Assembly (NCBI GenBank): GCA_050747525.1
Contig: JBOGOC010000091.1
Coordinates: 62,001-126,000 of the forward strand
DNA length: 64,000 nt
Reading direction: 5' to 3'
Source of the DNA: JBOGOC01 sp050747525
GTDB lineage: Bacteria > Acidobacteriota > Polarisedimenticolia > JACPZX01 > DASXTC01
Both the position numbers and the translations under genes were made by a program. Numbering within the stretch: position 1 is the stretch's first letter; every line of letters begins with the position of its first letter. Under the pieces are notes generated by a model. The model was not told the origin of the DNA, did no database searches, and saw only the letters and a program-made list of their open reading frames with translations. Positions 59,866-64,000 of this stretch are shown here, one piece after another.

Positions 59866-61239
59866 ATGCCCGCAAGGTTCGCCCGTATTCTCGCGCTTCT
59901 CGTCGGCGTGCTGACGCTCGCCGGCTGCATCATCGCGGTCCCGCCATCGGCTGAGCCGGTTTACGTTCCGGCGCCGGCGCCGGCGCGTGCGCCGGCCCCG
60001 GAGCCGCCCGCCCACCAGACCTCCATCGAGGTCCAGTTCTTCTACGAGGCGATGGATCCCTACGGTGACTGGATCTGGGTGGCCCCTCACGGATGGGTCT
60101 GGGCGCCGGCCGCGGTCGATCCGTTCTGGCGGCCCTATACGGTTGGCCAGTGGGCATGGAGCGACCACGGCTGGACGTGGGTTTCCGATGAGCCCTGGGG
60201 ATGGGCCGCCTATCACTACGGCCGATGGGCGCGCGTGCCGCGGCATGGCTGGATCTGGGTCCCCGGAACCGACTGGGGGCCTGCCTGGGTGGCGTGGCGC
60301 GACGGGCCGGGCGTGATCGGATGGGCGCCGCTTCCGCCGCAAGTCCACTATCGCCCGGGCGTCGGGCTCAACGTGGCGCACGTGAACATCGACGTGGTGA
60401 TTCGCTCCGACTGGTGGTGCTTCGTGGACGAGGGGCGCATCATCGAGCCGAGGGTGCACCGGCACGCCTATCCGGTCGGACGCAACGTCACGGTGATCCG
60501 CCGCACCAAGCATGTCATCCGGATCGAAGAGGTGAACGGACGGATCTGCAACCACGGGCTCGGGCACGACAGAGTGGAGCGTGCCGTGCGCAGGCCCGTG
60601 CCGCGGTACCGGGTCGTGGACGCCGATTCTCGAAGGGAAGGGCCCGACGAGATCCGCAGGAACGAGATGCACGTGTGGCGTCCCTCGGTGCGCGAGACGA
60701 GGGGTCGCACGGCGGCACCTCCTCGCGGATTCGGCAAGCCGCAGGGAGATCCTCCCAGGGAGAACAGGGCCGAGGCGGCTCCCGCGCCGGAGCCGACGCC
60801 CCTTCCCAAGGCGACCCCCGCGGTCGAGAAGCGCATCGAGAAGAGCTGGGAGCGCGACTGGCGGCGCCTGCAGGAGATGCAGCGCAAAGATGCGCGCAAG
60901 CCCGAGACGGCGGCCAACCCGGCGCCCGCGCCCGTGCGGGAGGCAGAGGAAAACGTCCCGGCGCCGGAGAAGACCCACAAGCAGCAGCAGCAACATCAGC
61001 CGGAGCATGCCAGGCCTCGGGCTGAAGCCGACGAGAACGCCGCGGCGGCCGAGAACGCCTATCAGGAGCAGCAGGCGGAGCGTGCCAGGTCGCAGCGCGA
61101 GGCCGAGAAGCCACGGCCCGCCCCCGAGCGGCCGGCCAGGGGGAAGGCCGCGGGCAAGAAGAACAAGGACGCGGGCAAGCAGGAGAGCAAGGAAGAAAAC
61201 AAGGAAGAGACGAAGGAGAAGGACGACAAGCAGGACTGA
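59866..61239 (+). CDS. Lipoprotein with YXWGXW-like repeats and charged tail
   Basis: A 457-residue protein. The lipobox LTLAGC (Cys near residue 21) marks an outer-membrane or periplasmic lipoprotein. After a Pro/Ala linker, residues 50-165 are very Trp-rich, with DPYGDWIWVAPHGWVW, WAWSDHGWTWVSDEPWGWA, YHYGRWARVPRHGWIWVPGT and WAPLPPQVHYRP, as in DUF6600/YXWGXW proteins. The last 170 residues are low-complexity Lys/Glu/Ala/Gln-rich and probably disordered or coiled coil (ending KEENKEETKEKDDKQD). A GGAGG site precedes the start. The function is unknown; a peptidoglycan- or surface-linked scaffold is plausible. Confidence 0.7.
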   Translation: MPARFARILALLVGVLTLAGCIIAVPPSAEPVYVPAPAPARAPAPEPPAHQTSIEVQFFYEAMDPYGDWIWVAPHGWVWAPAAVDPFWRPYTVGQWAWSDHGWTWVSDEPWGWAAYHYGRWARVPRHGWIWVPGTDWGPAWVAWRDGPGVIGWAPLPPQVHYRPGVGLNVAHVNIDVVIRSDWWCFVDEGRIIEPRVHRHAYPVGRNVTVIRRTKHVIRIEEVNGRICNHGLGHDRVERAVRRPVPRYRVVDADSRREGPDEIRRNEMHVWRPSVRETRGRTAAPPRGFGKPQGDPPRENRAEAAPAPEPTPLPKATPAVEKRIEKSWERDWRRLQEMQRKDARKPETAANPAPAPVREAEENVPAPEKTHKQQQQHQPEHARPRAEADENAAAAENAYQEQQAERARSQREAEKPRPAPERPARGKAAGKKNKDAGKQESKEENKEETKEKDDKQD

Positions 61240-61259
61240 ATCAGGGCCCGGGCCTGATT
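61239..61259. terminator. 21-bp palindrome carrying both convergent stop codons
   Basis: AATCAGG, GCCCGGG and CCTGATT form a perfect palindrome that includes the end of the plus-strand stop (1237-1239 of the 60-kb block) and the whole minus-strand stop (61241-61243). It can fold as a hairpin on either strand. CCGTTTT follows on the plus strand. Confidence 0.55.
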
Positions 61260-63514
61260 CCGTTTTCCCTGTACGGGCGGCCGGCCTCGTAGAGAGCCAG
61301 CCGCCCGGCGATCCCTTCCGTGAGGGCCGCGGAGTCCGCCCGCCCGGCCGCCTGCCGCAGCGCACGCCGTGCCGTGCCGGCCGCCTCGATGTAGCGGCCG
61401 GTTTCCGCCTGGGCGGCCGCGAGCGTGTCCAGGATCCGTGGGTCGCGCTCGCCGGTGGCACGGCTGGCCTCGCGCGCCAGCTGAAGCGCCAGCGCGCCGT
61501 TGCGCAACGCGTCGCGGGTGCTGGTGGCTTGCTTCCAGGCGACCCGGGCGGCGGCCACCGGCCAGCCGGAATCGATGCGGGCCGCTTCCTGGAGCTGCAC
61601 GGCCCCCTCGCCCTCTCTCCCATCCAGCGCAAGCACGGCCCCCAGGCCGAAGCGCGACGTGGCCGAGCCGGGGCGCAGCCGGAGCCCTTCTTCGAAGCTG
61701 CGCGCGGCCGCCCGCCAGTCGCTCTTCAGCGCGGTCGCCCACGCCAGCTCTTCATGCGCCTCCGCCAGATCCGGATCGAGCCGGGCGGCGGCCGCGAAGT
61801 GAAGGATGGCGTCGTCGACCTCGCCCGTCTGCATGAGAGCGAGCCCCAGATTGTGATGGGCGCTCTTCGACGAGGGGTCGAGGCGCAGCGCCTGCGTGAA
61901 GTGGTCCGCCGCATCTTTCAACCGCCCCTGCCGGCCATAGATGACTCCCAGGTTCAGCTGGATGTCGGGCTGGTCGGGGCGAAGCGCCGACGCGAGCAGC
62001 AGCCGCTCCTCCGCCTGCGCCAGCTCTCCCTGCCGCGCCAGGACGACTCCCAGCTGCAGCTGGGTGTCCAGATGATCCGGGCGAAGCCGGGACGCCGCTT
62101 CGAAGTGCTGCCGGGCGGACGCCAGGTCATTCTGCCGCGCCAGCATCAGCCCCAGGTTGAAGTGAGCCTCCGGATAGCGCGGATTCAGCTCGAGCGCCTG
62201 CGCGAAGTGCGCGCGCGCCCCCGTCAGATCGTCGCGCTGGAAGAGGATCAGGCCCAGGTTGTTCCGCGCGATCCAGGCCCCGGGGTTCTTCCGGATCGTG
62301 TCGGTCCAGAGGGTCTCGGCGTTCCGGTAGATCCCGGCCTGCCGCCAGGTGAGCGATCCAAGGGTCACGAGAAGGGCCAGCGCGAGAGCGGCGCCCGCGG
62401 CAGGCCGCATGCGAAGCCGCGAAGCCGCGACGGCGGCCCCGGCCGAGACGAGCGCGATCGGGCCCATGCTGGCCAGGTACTGAAAGTGGTCCGCCACGAA
62501 TGAGAAGCGCATCGGATAGGTGTCGAAGAACCCCAGGGCGGGGACCAGCGTGCCGGCGAAGAAGAGCGAAGCCACCACCGGGCCTCTGCCCAGGCGCGAG
62601 CGCGCCGAGCAGATCAACGCCAGGGCCCCGAGGGCCGCCAGCGGGAAGAGGATCTGGAGGAGCGAACCGGCCTGAACGTCCCATCGCGGATAGATGAAGG
62701 TGAGCTCCATGGGGACCAGCAGCTTTCCCGCGTAGAACCAGAGGGCCCGCCCGGCCACCAGGCAACGCTCCATCCACGACAGGGACCACTCCTGGCCCGC
62801 AGCTCCGATGTGGTGCCTCTCCACCCAGACGGTGTGCAGTCCCAGCAGGATCCCCGCGGCCGCGAACGGGACCAGCGCCGGAAGGGACCGACCCACGAGG
62901 CCGGGACGCTTCCACCAGACCAGCAGAACCAGAACGGCGGGAAGCGAGCACGTGACCGTCTTCGCCGTCAGCGCCGCCACGAACAGGACGAGCGAGACCG
63001 CGTACCACAGCCACCGGCGCCGCCGGGAGTCCTGCTCCGGCTCGAGCGGAACGAATCGCAGGAAGGCGAGCAGAGAGCCCAGGTAAAAGAGGCCCGACAG
63101 CACGTTCTTGCGCTCGGTGATCCATGCCACCGACTCTGCGTGCACCGGGTGGAGCGCGAAGACGGCGGCGGCCAGCCAGGCGCCCGGCACGCGAAGGCGC
63201 CGAAGCGTCAGGCCCACCAGCAGCGCCGTGACGGCGTGCAGTAACACGTTCACCAGGTGAGAGCCTGCCGGATGGAGCCCCCAGATCCGCTGCTCCAGCC
63301 AGAAGCTGGTGAAGGTGAGCGGGTAGTACTGCGGCGTGGCGCCCGGCTGGAACCAGATCGCCCGGAGCCCTTCCATCGAGCGCAGCGCGTCGTTGTGAGT
63401 GACGTGGACGTCGTCATCCCACACGTACCCGCCCCCCAGCGCAGGCAGGTAGGCCACCACCGTGGCCAGCACCAGCGCGGCGGCGAGTCTCGTCTCCTTG
63501 GAGGGCATCGTCAC
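61241..63514 (-). CDS. TMTC-like membrane protein with TPR array
   Basis: A 757-residue membrane protein. The N-terminal half has about ten helices and the GT-C-type first loop with adjacent acidic residues (GGGYVWDDDVHVTHNDALR), then HLVNVLLHAVTALLVGL, FALHPVHAESVAWITERKNV and FFDTYPMRFSFVADHFQYLA. The C-terminal half (about 395-720) is eight or more TPRs (AWIARNNLGLILFQRDDLTG and AHFNLGLMLARQNDLASARQ type). This matches the TMTC/PMT-like family of bacterial putative O-glycosyltransferases. No lipid donor is known. The start is Met 63514 or 63508. It is convergent with the lipoprotein gene and 27 bp after rsgA. Confidence 0.8.
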   Translation of the reverse strand: MTMPSKETRLAAALVLATVVAYLPALGGGYVWDDDVHVTHNDALRSMEGLRAIWFQPGATPQYYPLTFTSFWLEQRIWGLHPAGSHLVNVLLHAVTALLVGLTLRRLRVPGAWLAAAVFALHPVHAESVAWITERKNVLSGLFYLGSLLAFLRFVPLEPEQDSRRRRWLWYAVSLVLFVAALTAKTVTCSLPAVLVLLVWWKRPGLVGRSLPALVPFAAAGILLGLHTVWVERHHIGAAGQEWSLSWMERCLVAGRALWFYAGKLLVPMELTFIYPRWDVQAGSLLQILFPLAALGALALICSARSRLGRGPVVASLFFAGTLVPALGFFDTYPMRFSFVADHFQYLASMGPIALVSAGAAVAASRLRMRPAAGAALALALLVTLGSLTWRQAGIYRNAETLWTDTIRKNPGAWIARNNLGLILFQRDDLTGARAHFAQALELNPRYPEAHFNLGLMLARQNDLASARQHFEAASRLRPDHLDTQLQLGVVLARQGELAQAEERLLLASALRPDQPDIQLNLGVIYGRQGRLKDAADHFTQALRLDPSSKSAHHNLGLALMQTGEVDDAILHFAAAARLDPDLAEAHEELAWATALKSDWRAAARSFEEGLRLRPGSATSRFGLGAVLALDGREGEGAVQLQEAARIDSGWPVAAARVAWKQATSTRDALRNGALALQLAREASRATGERDPRILDTLAAAQAETGRYIEAAGTARRALRQAAGRADSAALTEGIAGRLALYEAGRPYRENGIRPGP

Positions 63515-63541
63515 GGCTCGGCGGCCAGTATAGATGCGCCA

Positions 63542-64000
63542 TCAGCGGTTGCGGCGCGATCGCTTGATGGCGCGGTGCACGGCCCGCCACTGGCGCCTCT
63601 GCTCGCGCTGCGCCGCGCCGTCCTGCCGCAGCTCCAGGTACCGCAGCTCGCCCGCCAGCGCCCGGTAGCTGCGCAGGCGCTCGGGGGCCAGGCGCCCCGA
63701 CGCCACCGCCTCGTTCACGGCGCACCCGGGCTCCGTGTCGTGCGCGCAGTCGCGGTAGCGGCACGACCCGGCCAGGCCGGCCACGTCGTCGAAGGCGCGC
63801 TCGAGCCCCCGCTCGTCCCCCCACAGCTGCACCTCGCGGATGCCAGGATTGTCGATGAGCATCCCTCCTCCCGGAAGGAGGAACAGCTCGCGGCGCGTGG
63901 TGGTGTGGCGGCCCCGGTCATCTCCCCGCCGCACGGCCGCCGTGACCTGCACGCTCTTTCCCAGGAGCCGGTTGATGAGGGTCGACTTTCCGGCTCCCGA
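63542..64000 (-). CDS. rsgA: Ribosome small-subunit GTPase, 5' end outside window
   Basis: The C-terminal 152 residues of the circularly permuted GTPase that helps 30S maturation. The visible part begins with the Walker A loop SGAGKSTLINRLLG at the window edge, then GDDRGRHTTTRRELFLLPGG (switch region) and LIDNPGIREVQLWG (G3, DxxG). The zinc knuckle CRYRDCAHDTEPGC carries Cys-Cys-His-Cys, and a basic C-terminal helix (QRRQWRAVHRAIKRSRRNR) binds RNA. The order G1-G3 then zinc finger is diagnostic. The rest lies beyond base 64000. Confidence 0.92.
   Translation of the reverse strand, partial: SGAGKSTLINRLLGKSVQVTAAVRRGDDRGRHTTTRRELFLLPGGGMLIDNPGIREVQLWGDERGLERAFDDVAGLAGSCRYRDCAHDTEPGCAVNEAVASGRLAPERLRSYRALAGELRYLELRQDGAAQREQRRQWRAVHRAIKRSRRNR

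Overview
This GC-rich window is almost fully coding and looks like a chromosomal segment of an Acidobacteriota-type organism. The evidence is two very large MacB/FtsX-like permeases of the acidobacterial 'ADOP' type (one with its usual PadR regulator), a TonB-dependent receptor with a C-terminal Phe, and many secreted beta-propeller, beta-helix and metzincin proteins. The phylum call is inference from gene content. No rRNA, CRISPR array, integrase or transposase was seen.

Layout. 0-11.4 kb: TonB receptor, then an ECF sigma factor, a secreted TPR-CHAT (caspase-fold) protein overlapping a membrane zf-HC2 anti-sigma factor, two secreted proteins of unknown function and a secreted metzincin. 11.5-14.4 kb: a CAT-anticodon tRNA gene whose last 46 bp recur twice downstream, bracketing two small gene cassettes (Popeye-like cyclic-nucleotide-binding protein; secreted BNR propeller). 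14.4-21.1 kb: symporter plus SDR, ADOP permease, FG-GAP propeller, and a broken TetR gene next to an apparent pair of TetR operators. 21.2-28.4 kb: C45-hydrolase/LRR fusion, an orphan membrane-anchored contractile-tail tube protein, a tight operon (DUF2236 oxygenase, YjbQ, metallophosphoesterase, isoprenoid-synthase-like protein) and an amidohydrolase. 28.5-38.7 kb: PadR plus ADOP permease, secreted VPS10/BNR propeller, class II Fic protein, a structured intergenic element, small membrane and secreted proteins, and a CPA2 antiporter. 39-43.1 kb: glycan-type cluster (alpha/alpha-barrel protein, methyltransferase, WecB, glycosyltransferase). 43.1-54.6 kb: frameshifted vanadium haloperoxidase, matrixin-like protease, two secreted unknowns, a second secreted TPR-CHAT protein, and a beta-helix protein. 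54.7-64 kb: N-acetylmuramidase, ModE-like regulator divergent from modABC, alpha/beta hydrolase plus UBP zinc finger, YXWGXW-type lipoprotein, TMTC-like membrane TPR protein, and the truncated rsgA.

Most notable are: (i) the sigma/anti-sigma/secreted-CHAT locus, which could be a proteolytic transmembrane signalling system; (ii) the array of integrase-less cassettes at the tRNA 3' end; (iii) the membrane-anchored contractile-tube protein; (iv) recurring promoters that put the transcription start at or next to the ATG; (v) a C-terminal module shared by several secreted proteins. Two genes carry frameshifts; without reads, true decay cannot be separated from assembly error.
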